Below, one piece after another: positions 16,313-27,441 of a DNA stretch of 64,000 nt. Below the pieces are notes generated by a model, which worked only from the letters and a program-made list of their open reading frames with translations, was not told where the DNA came from and did not search any database. Each line of letters starts with the position of its first letter. Positions within the stretch are counted from its first letter, which is position 1. The stretch comes from JASLDZ01 sp965199975 (GTDB taxonomy: Bacteria; Pseudomonadota; Alphaproteobacteria; Caulobacterales; Caulobacteraceae). Position numbers and translations under genes: made by a program. The DNA lies in the NCBI GenBank assembly GCA_965199975.1, contig OZ241340.1, forward strand, positions 1,488,001 to 1,552,000, in the 5' to 3' direction.

Positions 16313-16770
16313 TCAATAAGCTTGAACTTCGGCCTGCAAAGGCATTGACGCCTTGCCTGGGCAAATTGTGTCGACTCCAGTTTCTCGATATCTGACTGTG
16401 GTTTAATGCAGTCTTGAGGCTGACGTGCAGCCGCGTTGTACGATGTGGTGCGTCTTAGAATAACGAGCGCTGTTCTGGGTTTCGTGAGTGTCGGTATCGA
16501 CGCGTGATGCTGTTCGAACGCGCATTTGCTCTCAACTGAACTCAACTAGCTGACGGAACGGTCACACTGGCTGTGGTTGTGATCGAAAGCGGTCGGAACC
16601 GGGCAGCGGAGAGATGGTTTCATTCGTGAAGGCTTCATGCATCGGCGGCGCGTCTGGCCGGCCGCCGGGCGGTTCGCCGGCGGCGCTGTTCTGGGATCGC
16701 GCGGCGTGATTGCTCCCAAGGCGGCGAGCGGCTAAGGGCGCTCGCATCCTGAAAATTCGGTATCCTTGGC
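16313..16770. other. Non-coding region right of the island junction
   Basis: About 460 bp between the attachment site and the leucine-dehydrogenase-like gene. A small imperfect hairpin (GCAAAGGC at 16336-16343 against GCCTTGC at 16350-16356) may be the old tRNA-Leu terminator. The first 250 bp are less GC-rich than what follows. No frame on either strand resembles a protein. The right part must contain the promoter of the gene at 16771. Confidence 0.5.
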
Positions 16771-17832
16771 ATGTCCGTGTTCGATTCCCCGGCATTCGAG
16801 GGGCACGAGAGCGCCTCGGCCGTCTACGACGCAACGACCGGCCTCAAGACGATCATCGCGATCCACTCCACCGCGAGGGGCGCGGCCGCGGGCGGCTGCC
16901 GCATGTGGGCCTACGCCTCGGACCAGGACGCGATGGACGATGCGCTGCGCCTCTCGCGCGCCATGAGCTACAAGAACGCGGTCGCCGACATCGCCCACGG
17001 CGGCGGCAAGGCGGTGATCATCGGCGATGCGCGCACGCAGAAGTCGCCGGCCCTGTTCGAGGCGTTCGGCCGCGCCGTCGACCAGCTGGGCGGGCGCTAC
17101 TGGGCCGCCGAGGACGTGGGCGTGACGCCGGCCGACATGGCCAGCGCGCGGTGCGCCACCCGCTATGTCGCGGGGCTGGACGGCCATCCCGCGGCGTCGG
17201 GCGATCCGAGCCCGGTGACCGCGGAGGGCGTGTTCCGCGGCCTCGTGCTCGCCGCCGAGCATGCCTACGGCCGCGGCGTCGACGGCATGACCGTCGCGCT
17301 GCAGGGCGTCGGCCACGTAGGCGCCTTCCTTGCCGACAGGCTGCACGCGGCCGGCGCCAGGCTGGTGATCGCCGACGTGGACGCGGCCGCGGTGAAGGCG
17401 GTGGCGGCGCGCACCGGCGCGCAGGTGGTCGCCCCCGACGCCATCCTTGACGCCAAGGCCGACGTCTTCTCCCCCAATGCGCTGGGCGGGGCGGTGAGCG
17501 GCGCGGCGCTGGAGCGGCTGCATGCGAAGGTGGTCGCGGGTGGCGCCAACAATCAGCTGGCCTCGGGCGAGGCGGGCGAGGCGCTGTTCGCGCGCGGCCT
17601 CGTCTACGCGCCCGACTACGTCATCAACGGCGGCGGCATCATCAACGTCGCCGGCGAGATCGCCGCCCTGCAGGCGAACGCGGCCTTCGATCCGGCCTGG
17701 GTCGCCGCCAAGCTGGATCGGCTGATGCAGACGCTCGGCGAGGTGCTCGACCGCTCGCGCGACGAGCGACGCCCCACCCACGAGATCGCCGGCGAGATCG
17801 CCCGCGCCCGCATGTCGGCCGCCCGCGCCTAG
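16771..17832 (+). CDS. Leucine dehydrogenase-type (Glu/Leu/Phe/Val family) amino acid dehydrogenase
   Basis: 353 residues. The enzyme oxidatively deaminates branched-chain or aromatic L-amino acids to 2-keto acids with NAD+. Visible are the glycine-rich substrate loop (ARGAAAGGCRMW), the catalytic Lys region SYKNAVADIAHGGGKAVI, the Rossmann motif VALQGVGHVGAFLADRL, and VAGGANNQLA near the end. The length matches leucine and phenylalanine dehydrogenases; exact specificity is not certain. It ends in a 4-nt overlap with the convergent MFS gene. It is the first backbone gene after the island. Confidence 0.88.
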   Translation: MSVFDSPAFEGHESASAVYDATTGLKTIIAIHSTARGAAAGGCRMWAYASDQDAMDDALRLSRAMSYKNAVADIAHGGGKAVIIGDARTQKSPALFEAFGRAVDQLGGRYWAAEDVGVTPADMASARCATRYVAGLDGHPAASGDPSPVTAEGVFRGLVLAAEHAYGRGVDGMTVALQGVGHVGAFLADRLHAAGARLVIADVDAAAVKAVAARTGAQVVAPDAILDAKADVFSPNALGGAVSGAALERLHAKVVAGGANNQLASGEAGEALFARGLVYAPDYVINGGGIINVAGEIAALQANAAFDPAWVAAKLDRLMQTLGEVLDRSRDERRPTHEIAGEIARARMSAARA

Positions 17833-19427
17833 CGCGCGTTCGTCCGCAGCGTCGCCGGCTCGACGGCGCGGCCGCCGATGCCGGCCCCGGCCGTGCGGGG
17901 CAGCGCAAGGTAGATGGGCAACGCCAGGATCGAGGTGGCGCCCACCAGGATGAAGGGGATGACGAAGCGCTCGGGCGTCAGGGCCGCGTTCGCGTGCGCG
18001 CCGCGCGCCCAGTGCAGCACGAGGCCGCCGAAGCTGACGCCCAGGCTCAGCCCCACCTGCTGCACAACGGTGGAGAGGGTGGAGGCGCGGCTGGTCTCGG
18101 AGGGCGACACCTCGTCGTAGGCGAGCGTGTTGGCGGCGCTGAAGTGCATCGAGCGCAGGAGGCCGCCGAGCATCAGGCCGCCGGCGATCACCCAGATCGG
18201 CGTCGCGGTGGCGAACAGCGCCGGCGCCGCGGTGGTCACGGCGGTGCCCAGCGCGCTGACGATCAGCACCGTGCGGAATCCGAGCCTGCGGATCACCCGG
18301 CTCACCACGGTCTTGGTGGCGATGGCGCCCACCGCGGTGAAGATGGTGAAGAGGCCCGCCGCCTCCGGCGTCCAGCCCAGCCCCGTCTGCAGGAGCAGCG
18401 GCAGGAGCAGCGGCGTCGCGCCAAGTCCCAGCCGCACCAGGGTCGCGCCGAGCAGGCTCGTGGTGAAGGTGCGGTGGCGGAACAGCGCGAGGTCGAGGAT
18501 CGGCCGCGGCGCGCGCCGGGCGTGCCACAGGTAGAGGCCGACCGCGGCCACCAGGCCGCCGGCCACGGCCCATTGCGCGAGCGCGGGCACGAGGTTGAGG
18601 CCGCCCACCTCGCCCAGCACCACCATGCCCGTGATGGCGAGCGCCGAGAGCACGAAGCCCAGGCCGTCGAAGGGTCCGGGATCGGGCTGTCTCAGCCGCG
18701 GCACGACGCGCAGCACCACGGCCATGCCGATCAGCCCGACCGGCACGTTGACGAAGAAGATCCAGGGCCAGCTGGCCACGCCCAGGATCAGGCCGGCCAG
18801 CGGCGGTCCCAGCAAGGGGGCCATCATGGCGGGCGTGGTGAACCACGTCATGGCCGAGACCAGCCGGTCGCGCGGGCTTGAGCCCACCACGATCTGGCGG
18901 CCGACGGGCGTCATCATCGATCCGCCCAGCCCCTGCACGAGCCGCGCCGCCACCAGCTCCTTCAGCGTGTGCGAGAGGCCGCACAGCACCGACCCCACCA
19001 GGAACAGGCCCATGGCGGCGACGAACACCCGCCGCGGCCCGAACTTGTCGGCCACCCAGGCGCTGGCCGGCACGCCCACCGCCAGCGCCAGGAGGTAGCT
19101 GGTCAGCGCGAGCTTCAGGTGCACCGGATCGCTGTGCAGTTCGCGGGCCAGCGTCGGCAGGGCGGTCGAGAGCGCGGTGGAGTCGATGAACTCCATGAAC
19201 AGCGCGACGCCCACCGCGACTGGCGCCCAGCGCGAGCCGCCCCCCTCCGGCGCGCTGGCCGCGCGCTCCTGCGGAGGCGCCGGCTCGGCGGTGAGCGCGC
19301 CGCCGCTGGCGACGACGGGGGTGACGGGCGCGCGGGTGTCCAAGGGAGCGGGTCGGCCTCTGCGGAGAGGCCCGTGTCCTAGACCGTGCGGGGGGCGCGT
19401 CGGAAGGGCGCGGGTGTGTGAACGCAC
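17829..19427 (-). CDS. DHA2-family MFS multidrug efflux transporter (EmrB/QacA type)
   Basis: 532 residues with about 14 membrane helices. Helix 1 carries the DHA2-type motif as FIDSTALSTALPTLAREL, and motif A appears as WVADKFGPRRVFV after helix 2. Drug:proton antiport across the inner membrane is the family role. The start is uncertain: GTG 19427 gives a 60-residue Arg/Pro-rich leader that is unusual, and TTG 19343 is an alternative; neither has a clear ribosome binding site. It is divergent from the NodT-type gene with only 72 bp between them, so pump and RND operon may share control. Confidence 0.85.
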   Translation of the reverse strand: MRSHTRALPTRPPHGLGHGPLRRGRPAPLDTRAPVTPVVASGGALTAEPAPPQERAASAPEGGGSRWAPVAVGVALFMEFIDSTALSTALPTLARELHSDPVHLKLALTSYLLALAVGVPASAWVADKFGPRRVFVAAMGLFLVGSVLCGLSHTLKELVAARLVQGLGGSMMTPVGRQIVVGSSPRDRLVSAMTWFTTPAMMAPLLGPPLAGLILGVASWPWIFFVNVPVGLIGMAVVLRVVPRLRQPDPGPFDGLGFVLSALAITGMVVLGEVGGLNLVPALAQWAVAGGLVAAVGLYLWHARRAPRPILDLALFRHRTFTTSLLGATLVRLGLGATPLLLPLLLQTGLGWTPEAAGLFTIFTAVGAIATKTVVSRVIRRLGFRTVLIVSALGTAVTTAAPALFATATPIWVIAGGLMLGGLLRSMHFSAANTLAYDEVSPSETSRASTLSTVVQQVGLSLGVSFGGLVLHWARGAHANAALTPERFVIPFILVGATSILALPIYLALPRTAGAGIGGRAVEPATLRTNAR

Positions 19428-19499
19428 GGTAACTTGAACCTCACCCGGGCTGCTCTATCCATGCGGCGCCCTGGAACACCGGGCTCCCGGGGAGGATGA

Positions 19500-21038
19500 G
19501 TGGCTTATAGGCGTTCAGGTGCGGCGTTGGCCGGGCTGGCGTTGGCCGGGTGCGCCGGGGGCGGGCGGCTGCCCGCGCCCGACGTGCGGCTGCCGCTGGC
19601 TTACGAAGCCGCGTCGGCCACGAGCGCGGCCCTGCCGGCCCAGGCGCTCGACCGCTGGTGGACGCTCTACCAGGACCCCCAGCTCACCACGCTGGTCGAT
19701 GAGGCGCTCGTGGCCAGTCCGACGGCGCGCACGGCGCTGTCGCGTATCGACCAGGCGAGGGCGGTGCGGGCGCAGACCCTGTCGGCCTACCTGCCGCAGG
19801 GGAACCTCACCGGCTCGGCGCAGACCCAGCACACCGACCAGAGCTTCGGCGACGTCGGCGTCGTCACCGGCGGCGGAACCACGGGCGCCACCGACCCCAC
19901 CACCGGCCTGCCGATCGGCGGGGGCGGGGGCTCCACCAGCTCGTCCGGCACGTTCCTGACGCCGTCGGGCGACCTGCAGACCTACGCCGCGCAGTTCAAC
20001 ATCAGCTACGAGGTGGACCTGTTCGGCCGCCGCCTCGCCGCCAAGCGCGGCGCCGACGCCGACCTGGCGGCCCTGCGCTTCGACTACGAGGCCGCGCGCG
20101 CCACACTGGCGCGCGACGTGGCCACGGGGCTGTTCCAGGCGCGCGGCGCCGCCATCCAGCTGGCCGATGCGCGCGAGACCTACCGGATCGCCGCCGACCT
20201 GGCGCGCACCGCCATCATCTCCGCGCAGGTGGGGCTGACCGCCACCAGCGACGCCGCCCGGCTGGAGACCGACGCCGCCAGCGCGCAGGCCGAAGTGGCG
20301 CGTCTCACCGCCGTCGAGCTTGCGGCGCGCCGCTCGCTGCTGGCGCTGATCGGGCGCGGCGTCGCGCCCTTGACCACGCTGGCGGTGACGGCCACCGCCG
20401 CCGCCCCGCCGCCCGTGCCCGCCGAGACGCCCGGCGAGCTGCTGCGCCGCCGGCCCGACGTGCGCGAGGCCGAGGCGCGGCTGCGCTCGGCCTCGAGCGC
20501 GCTCAAGCTGGCCAAGCTGGCGCTGTTTCCGACCTTCTCGCTGGCCCCCGGCGGCCAGTACGCCAGGACCGAGGGCTCCTACAGCTCGACCACCACCATC
20601 TGGACCGCGGCGCTCAACGCCAGCGTGCCCGTGCTCGACCGGCCGCGCCTGCTGGCGGCCGTCCAGATCCAGCGGGCGCTGGGCGTGGTGGCGGTGGTCG
20701 CCTACGAAGAGGCGGTGCAGAACGCCTATCGCGACGCCGAAAACGGGCTTGTCACCCTGTCGGCCGACCGCACCCGGCTTGACCGGCTGCAGCTGGCCGT
20801 CAGCCGCGCGCGCTTCGCCTTCGACGCCAAGAAGCGCGGCTACGACCTCGGCCTCGTCGACCTCACCACCCTGCTGGACGCCGAGCGCTCGTGGCGCACC
20901 GCCGTCTCCACGCTCTCAGGTGTTCGCACCACGGCGCTGGTGGACTCGGCCACCCTGTTCCAGGCGCTGGGCGGGGGCTGGGCGTTCCAGCCGACGACGC
21001 GCCTCGCCTCGGCTTCGGCCGCAACCTCGTCCCGCTGA
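19500..21038 (+). CDS. Outer membrane efflux lipoprotein, NodT/OprM type
   Basis: 512 residues. GTG 19500 follows GGGGAGGA. The signal peptide ends in a lipobox (LALAGC), so the mature protein is lipid-anchored in the outer membrane. The sequence ALAGLALAG is encoded by a 13-bp direct repeat (19523-19535 and 19538-19550). Two TolC-type repeats follow; characteristic pieces include WWTLYQDPQLTTLVDEAL, YEVDLFGR, and RRPDVREAEARLRSASS in the second half. It forms the exit duct for the RND pump encoded next: 5 nt separate it from the adaptor gene. Confidence 0.9.
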   Translation: MAYRRSGAALAGLALAGCAGGGRLPAPDVRLPLAYEAASATSAALPAQALDRWWTLYQDPQLTTLVDEALVASPTARTALSRIDQARAVRAQTLSAYLPQGNLTGSAQTQHTDQSFGDVGVVTGGGTTGATDPTTGLPIGGGGGSTSSSGTFLTPSGDLQTYAAQFNISYEVDLFGRRLAAKRGADADLAALRFDYEAARATLARDVATGLFQARGAAIQLADARETYRIAADLARTAIISAQVGLTATSDAARLETDAASAQAEVARLTAVELAARRSLLALIGRGVAPLTTLAVTATAAAPPPVPAETPGELLRRRPDVREAEARLRSASSALKLAKLALFPTFSLAPGGQYARTEGSYSSTTTIWTAALNASVPVLDRPRLLAAVQIQRALGVVAVVAYEEAVQNAYRDAENGLVTLSADRTRLDRLQLAVSRARFAFDAKKRGYDLGLVDLTTLLDAERSWRTAVSTLSGVRTTALVDSATLFQALGGGWAFQPTTRLASASAATSSR

Positions 21039-21043
21039 GGCCC

Positions 21044-22159
21044 ATGCCCGCCGCCCTCCTTCGCACCGCCGCCCTCTGCGCCTGCGCCCTGGCTTTCGTC
21101 GCGCTGGGCGCCTGCCACAAGCCGGCCGCCTCGACCGCCGCCAAGCCGGTCGACGCCGCGGCCGAGCAGCCGCTCACGGTGAGTGTCGCGCCGGTGCAGG
21201 TGCGCGCGCTCTCCGGGGGCGTGGAGGCCTCGGGCCTGCTCGTGCCTCAGTACGAGGCGGCGGTGACGACCGAGCTCAGCGGCTATCGCGTGCGCCAGGT
21301 TCTGGTCGACCAGGGCGCGCACGTCGCCGCCGGCCAGCCGCTGGCGATCCTGGACGACACCCTCCTGCGCTCCATGATCGCCCAGCAGCGCGCGGTGGTG
21401 TCGCAGCAGCGTGTGGCCGCCGAGCGTACCCAGGCCGAGGCCGACCGGGTGAAGAACCTCGACAACGCCGGCGTGCTTCCCCAGGAGCAGATCGCCGAGC
21501 GCAGGCTCGCCGCCAAGAGCGGCGTGGCCGCCGTGGCCGCCGCCCAGGCGCAGCTCGACGATCTCAACACCCGCGAGGGGCTGATGACGGTGCGTGCGCC
21601 CGTCAGCGGCCTCGTGCTGGCGCGCACCGTGCGGCCGGGCGACGTGGCCTCGCCGTCGATGGTGATGTTCCGCATCGCCTCGGGCGACGTGGTCGAGCTC
21701 AACGCCGAGGTGCCCGAGGCCGACCTCGGCCGAATCCGTGCGGGCGATGCGGCGCGCGTCACCCTGCCGGGAGGCGCGGTGCTGACCGGGCGCGTGCGGG
21801 TGATCAGTCCTGAGGTCGATCAGCAGACGAAGCTCGGCCACGCCCGCATCACCCTGCCGCTCGACCCGGCGCTTCGCCCCGGCGGCTTCGCCCGCGCCAG
21901 TTTCGTCGACTCACGCCGTGACGCTTCGGTCGTGCCCGAGGAGGCCATCCACTTCGACGCCGACGGCGCCTCGGTGATGGTGCTGGGGCCGAACGACCAC
22001 GTGCATCGCACCCCCATCGTCACCGGCGTGCGCGCCGCGGGGTGGGTGGAGCTGGTCAAGGGCCCCCCCGTGGGTGCAAACGTTCTGCTCTCCGGCGGTT
22101 CCTTCGTGCTCGACGGCGACAAGGTGCGGCCGAACTTTGTGGGTAAGAGCGCCACATGA
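21044..22159 (+). CDS. RND efflux periplasmic adaptor (membrane fusion protein)
   Basis: 371 residues from ATG 21044. The signal peptide ends in LGAC, so this is probably a lipoprotein of the AcrA/MexA kind. The order is typical: lipoyl half (GYRVRQVLVDQGAHVAAGQP), an alpha-helical hairpin (about 105-165, rich in Ala/Gln), second lipoyl half (VRAPVSGLVLARTVRPGD), then beta-barrel and membrane-proximal domains. It bridges pump and outer membrane channel. Its stop overlaps the RND permease start by ATGA, so the proteins are made in step. Confidence 0.9.
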   Translation: MPAALLRTAALCACALAFVALGACHKPAASTAAKPVDAAAEQPLTVSVAPVQVRALSGGVEASGLLVPQYEAAVTTELSGYRVRQVLVDQGAHVAAGQPLAILDDTLLRSMIAQQRAVVSQQRVAAERTQAEADRVKNLDNAGVLPQEQIAERRLAAKSGVAAVAAAQAQLDDLNTREGLMTVRAPVSGLVLARTVRPGDVASPSMVMFRIASGDVVELNAEVPEADLGRIRAGDAARVTLPGGAVLTGRVRVISPEVDQQTKLGHARITLPLDPALRPGGFARASFVDSRRDASVVPEEAIHFDADGASVMVLGPNDHVHRTPIVTGVRAAGWVELVKGPPVGANVLLSGGSFVLDGDKVRPNFVGKSAT

Positions 22160-25100
22160 AGCTGCGCATCTCCGCCTGGGCGATCCGCAACCCCACGCCC
22201 ATAGCGCTGCTGTTCGTGGCGCTGACGATCGCGGGGCTGATGAGCTTCGCCACCCTGCCGATCAAGCAGTTCCCCAACGTGGCGCTGCCCATCGTCGTGG
22301 TCTCCGTGACCGAGAGCGGCGCCGCCCCGACCGAGATCGAGAACCAGATCACCCGCCCGGTGGAGGACGCCATCGCCGGCGTCTCCAACATCAAGCACAT
22401 CAGCTCCACAGATACGTTGGGCGCCTCGACTACGGTGATCGAGTTCGAGCTCGGCACCAACATGCAGAAGGCGACCGACGACGTGCGCACCGCCGTCGAC
22501 CGCACGCGCGCGGTGCTGCCGCCCGGGATCGACCCGCCCTACGTGCAGCGCATCGACGCCGACACCTCGCCGCTCGTCACCTTCGCGGTGGGCTCCTCGC
22601 GCATGAGTCCGACCGACCTCAGCTGGTTCGTCGACGACAGCGTGTCGCGCGCAGTGCAGGCCACGCCGGGCGTGTCGCAGGTGCAGCGGCTGGGAGGGAT
22701 CGACCGCGAGATCAACGTCACGCTCGATCCCTCCAAGATGAGCGCCTTCGGCGTCACCGCGCCGATGATCAACCAGGCGCTCTACGCTTTCAACGTCGAC
22801 AGCGCCGGCGGCCGCGCCGACATCGGCGCGCGCGAGCAGACCGTGCGCGTGCTGGGCCAGGCGGGCACGATCGACGCCTTGCGGAGCCTCACCATCCCCA
22901 CCGCCGCCGGCCGCTACGTCGCCCTGGACGACGTGGCCGAGATCGGCGACGGCGCCGCCGAGCAGCGCGGCTTCGCGCGGCTGAATGGCCGCCCGGTCGT
23001 GGCCTTCCAGGTGACGAAGACCGCCGACGCCAGCGAGGTCCGCACCGAGAACGGCGTGAAGAAGGCCATCGCCGCGCTGGTGAAGGCGCATCCCGAGGCG
23101 CAGTTCACCGAGGTGGTCTCCACGGTGAAGGACACGCGCAAGTCATTCAAGTCGACCGAGGACGTCTTGATCGAGGGCATGGTGCTGGCCGCGCTCGTGG
23201 TGTTCGTGTTCCTGCGCTCCTGGCGGGCCACGGCCATCGCCGCGCTGGCCATGCCGCTGAGCCTGATCCCCACCTTCAGCGCCATCCAGCTGTTCGGCTT
23301 CAGCCTGGACACCATCAGCCTGCTGTCGCTGACGCTGGTCATCGGCATCCTGGTTGACGACGCCATTGTCGAGATCGAGAACATCGAGAAGCGCATCGAG
23401 CGCGGCGAGACCCCGTATCGCGCCGCCCTGATCGGGGCTGACTCCATCGGCCTGGCCGTGGTCGCCACCACAGCGGCCATCGTGGCGGTGTTCACGCCGG
23501 TCTCCTTCATGAGCGGCATCATCGGCGAATACTTCCGCGAATTCGGGCTGACGGTGGCGGTGTCGGTGCTGTTCTCGCTGGTGGTGGCGCGCCTGCTCAC
23601 GCCGCTCCTGGCCGCCTACTTCCTCAAGGCCAAGCCCCATCCCAAGCCGAAGAAGCCGCTCAACGAGCCCTATCGCCGCACGCTGGACTGGGCGTTCCGC
23701 CACAAGGGAGTTTCGGCGGGAATCGGTTTCGCCATCCTGGTCGGCTCGCTGTTCATGCTGGCGCACCGGCCGACGGGCTTCATGCCCAACAGCGATAGCG
23801 GCGTGCTCTACCTCAACATGGAGGGCCCGCCCGGCGCCACCCGCGAGCAGATGAGCGCCGCCGCCGATCAGGTGGACCGCATGCTGGCCCGGCAGCCGGC
23901 GGTGGAGCGCGTCTTCACCCAGGTCGGCCCCGGCTCCGACTCCGGCGACGAGGTGCGCAACGGCACCGTCACCGTGACCCTGAAGGACGTACGCTCCCTC
24001 ACCACCGACCAGTTCAAGGAGCGCATCCGGCCGCTCCTGCGCATGGTGCCCGACGTGCGGATCGCCACCGCCGGCGGCTTTGGCGGGGCCGACGTGGAGA
24101 TCGTGCTCTCCGGCCAGAACGGCGACGCCCTGACGCGCGCCCAGTACGAGCTGATGCGCGAGATGCGCGGGCTGACGATGATATCCGGCGTGCGGCCCAC
24201 CCCGCCGCCGGCCGGCCCCGAGATAGTGGTGCGGCCCAAGCCGGACGAGGCGGCGCGGCTGGGCGTGACCTCCTCGTCGCTGGCGAGCGTCTTGCGCATC
24301 GCCACCATCGGCGACATCGACGCCAACGTGGCCAAGTTCTCCGAGGGCGAGCGGCGCATCCCCATCCGCGTGCGTCTGCCGCAGGCCTCGCGCACCGATC
24401 TGCAGGTGCTGGGCCAGCTGCAGGTGCCCACCGCCAACGGCGGGACGACGCCGCTGAGCTCGGTGGCCGACCTGTCTTTCCAGGCGGGTCCGGCCAAGAT
24501 CAAGCGCTACGGGCGGGAGCGGCGCGTCTCGGTGCAGGCCGACCGCAAGCCGGGCGTCAGCCTCGGCACGGCGCTCGCCGCGGTCAACGCGCTCCCCATC
24601 ATGAAGCACCTGCCGGCCGGCGTGCACCAGCCGCCGTTCGGGGACGCCGAACAGCTGGGCGAGCTGGTCTCCGGCTTTATGATCGCCATCGCTTCGGGGG
24701 TGGCGCTGATCTTCGGCGTGCTGGTGCTGCTCTTCAAATCGTTCTTCAAGCCGGCCATCATCCTGATGACTCTGCCCTTGACGCTGGCGGGCACGGCGGT
24801 GGCGCTGACCGTCACCGGCATGGAGATCGACATGCCGGTGTTCATCGGCCTGCTGATGCTGTTCGGCATCGCGGCGAAGAACTCGATCCTGCTGGTCGAG
24901 TTCGCCATCGAGGACGAGCGCTCCGGCCAGACCCGGGTCGAAGCCCTGATGAACGCCTGCCGTGAGCGTGCTCGCCCGATCATCATGACCACGGTGGCCA
25001 TGGTCGCCGGCATGCTGCCGACCGCGCTGGCGCTGGGCGCGGGCTCGGAGTTCCGCCGCCCAATGGCGATCGCTGTGATCGGCGGCCTGATCAGCTCGAC

Positions 25101-25278
25101 GGCGCTGAGCCTGATCCTGGTGCCGGTGATCTACCTCTTCGTCGACGCTATCGAGGCGCGCCTGCGCCCGCTCGCGGGTCGCCTGATCACCCGCAAGCGC
25201 CCCGGCGACGATGCGCCCATCCGCGAAGGCGAGGAGACGCTGGTCACCACGGGCGCGATGACCCACGCGGCGGAGTAG
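22156..25278 (+). CDS. RND multidrug efflux permease (AcrB/HAE1 type)
   Basis: 1040 residues, full length for the family, with 12 membrane helices and two large periplasmic loops. The proton-relay pair is visible as Asp401 and Asp402 in GILVDDAIVEIENIEK of helix 4, matching AcrB Asp407/408. The first porter domain starts after TLPIKQFPNVALP. It uses the proton gradient to move drugs or detergents from periplasm or membrane into the NodT channel. The gene closes a three-gene operon; a two-component system follows on the opposite strand. Substrate range cannot be read from the sequence. Confidence 0.93.
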   Translation: MKLRISAWAIRNPTPIALLFVALTIAGLMSFATLPIKQFPNVALPIVVVSVTESGAAPTEIENQITRPVEDAIAGVSNIKHISSTDTLGASTTVIEFELGTNMQKATDDVRTAVDRTRAVLPPGIDPPYVQRIDADTSPLVTFAVGSSRMSPTDLSWFVDDSVSRAVQATPGVSQVQRLGGIDREINVTLDPSKMSAFGVTAPMINQALYAFNVDSAGGRADIGAREQTVRVLGQAGTIDALRSLTIPTAAGRYVALDDVAEIGDGAAEQRGFARLNGRPVVAFQVTKTADASEVRTENGVKKAIAALVKAHPEAQFTEVVSTVKDTRKSFKSTEDVLIEGMVLAALVVFVFLRSWRATAIAALAMPLSLIPTFSAIQLFGFSLDTISLLSLTLVIGILVDDAIVEIENIEKRIERGETPYRAALIGADSIGLAVVATTAAIVAVFTPVSFMSGIIGEYFREFGLTVAVSVLFSLVVARLLTPLLAAYFLKAKPHPKPKKPLNEPYRRTLDWAFRHKGVSAGIGFAILVGSLFMLAHRPTGFMPNSDSGVLYLNMEGPPGATREQMSAAADQVDRMLARQPAVERVFTQVGPGSDSGDEVRNGTVTVTLKDVRSLTTDQFKERIRPLLRMVPDVRIATAGGFGGADVEIVLSGQNGDALTRAQYELMREMRGLTMISGVRPTPPPAGPEIVVRPKPDEAARLGVTSSSLASVLRIATIGDIDANVAKFSEGERRIPIRVRLPQASRTDLQVLGQLQVPTANGGTTPLSSVADLSFQAGPAKIKRYGRERRVSVQADRKPGVSLGTALAAVNALPIMKHLPAGVHQPPFGDAEQLGELVSGFMIAIASGVALIFGVLVLLFKSFFKPAIILMTLPLTLAGTAVALTVTGMEIDMPVFIGLLMLFGIAAKNSILLVEFAIEDERSGQTRVEALMNACRERARPIIMTTVAMVAGMLPTALALGAGSEFRRPMAIAVIGGLISSTALSLILVPVIYLFVDAIEARLRPLAGRLITRKRPGDDAPIREGEETLVTTGAMTHAAE

Positions 25279-25293
25279 GGCGGGGCGGAGCCG

Positions 25294-26652
<1,359 letters not shown>

Positions 26653-26659
26653 GGGCCGC

Positions 26660-27370
26660 TCAGTCGGGGGCGAGCATGTAGCCGACGCCGCGCACCGTCT
26701 GCAGATAGCGCGGGACCTTGGCGTCGGGTTCGATCTTGCGGCGCAGGCGGGTGACGGCCACGTCGACGCCGCGCCCGGCGCCGTCGTCGTCCGGGCGCAT
26801 CAGCTCGCCGCGGTCGACGGCGGCGTCTGGCGTGCGCGCCAGGCGCTGCAGGAGGGCGGTCTCGCCCTCGGTGAGCCGCACGGGCGCCCCGTCGCGGGTG
26901 AGCACGCCCTTGGCAGGGTCGAAGCGGCAGTCGCCCAGGCTCAGCGGCTCGGCGGGGCCGCGGGCGGGGGCGGCGTGGGCGCGGCGCAGGATGGCCTCGA
27001 TACGCAGCACCAGTTCCTGCGGCTCGAACGGCTTGGGCAGGTAGTCGTCCACCCCCAGCGACAGGCCGCGGATGCGGTCGGCCGGCTCGCCGCGGGCGGT
27101 GAGCATCAGCACCGGCGGCGCGCCCGCGGCGGGGAGGGAGGCGGCGAGGCTGAAGCCGTCCTCGCCGGGCATCATCACGTCCAGCACCATGAGGTCGAAG
27201 TGCAGCGTCGCCATCAGCCGCCGCGCCGCCGCCGCGTCCCTCGCGCCCGTGACCCGAAAGCCATGGCGCGCCAGGAAGGTCTTGAGCAGCTCGCGGATGC
27301 GATCGTCGTCGTCCACCACCAGCAGGTGGCGGCCTTCGTCGGCGGCGGCGGCGGGCGCGGGAGCGCTCAC
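26660..27370 (-). CDS. OmpR-family response regulator
   Basis: 236 residues. The receiver domain has the acidic pocket VVDDDD, phospho-accepting Asp64 in LMVLDVMMPGEDG, Thr91 in LTARG and Lys113 in LPKPF. A linker is followed by the winged-helix DNA-binding domain (LTEGETALLQRLARTPDAAV, then DVAVTRLRRKIEPD and VRGVGYML). All key residues are present. It is the first gene of a two-gene operon with the histidine kinase. It is divergent from the aminotransferase gene, with about 70 bp between. Confidence 0.92.
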   Translation of the reverse strand: MSAPAPAAAADEGRHLLVVDDDDRIRELLKTFLARHGFRVTGARDAAAARRLMATLHFDLMVLDVMMPGEDGFSLAASLPAAGAPPVLMLTARGEPADRIRGLSLGVDDYLPKPFEPQELVLRIEAILRRAHAAPARGPAEPLSLGDCRFDPAKGVLTRDGAPVRLTEGETALLQRLARTPDAAVDRGELMRPDDDGAGRGVDVAVTRLRRKIEPDAKVPRYLQTVRGVGYMLAPD

Positions 27371-27441
27371 GGCGTTGACGCCGCGCCGTCCCGAGGGTTT
27401 ATTTGCCCCTCGCCGGCGCGCTTGTCGGGCAGGAATCGATC

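Noticed and set aside
16732..18984. 750-codon minus-strand open frame
   Set aside because: It is a shadow across the amino acid dehydrogenase and part of the MFS gene, with low-complexity Arg/Ala/Gly sequence; both real genes have clear motifs.
19523..19550. 13-bp tandem-like repeat as a mobile or regulatory element
   Set aside because: It lies in the signal-peptide codons of the NodT-type lipoprotein and simply encodes ALAG twice.
23143..25266. 707-codon minus-strand open frame opposite the RND permease
   Set aside because: His/Gln/Arg-rich shadow of the alternating hydrophobic codons of the permease; no start signal or family.
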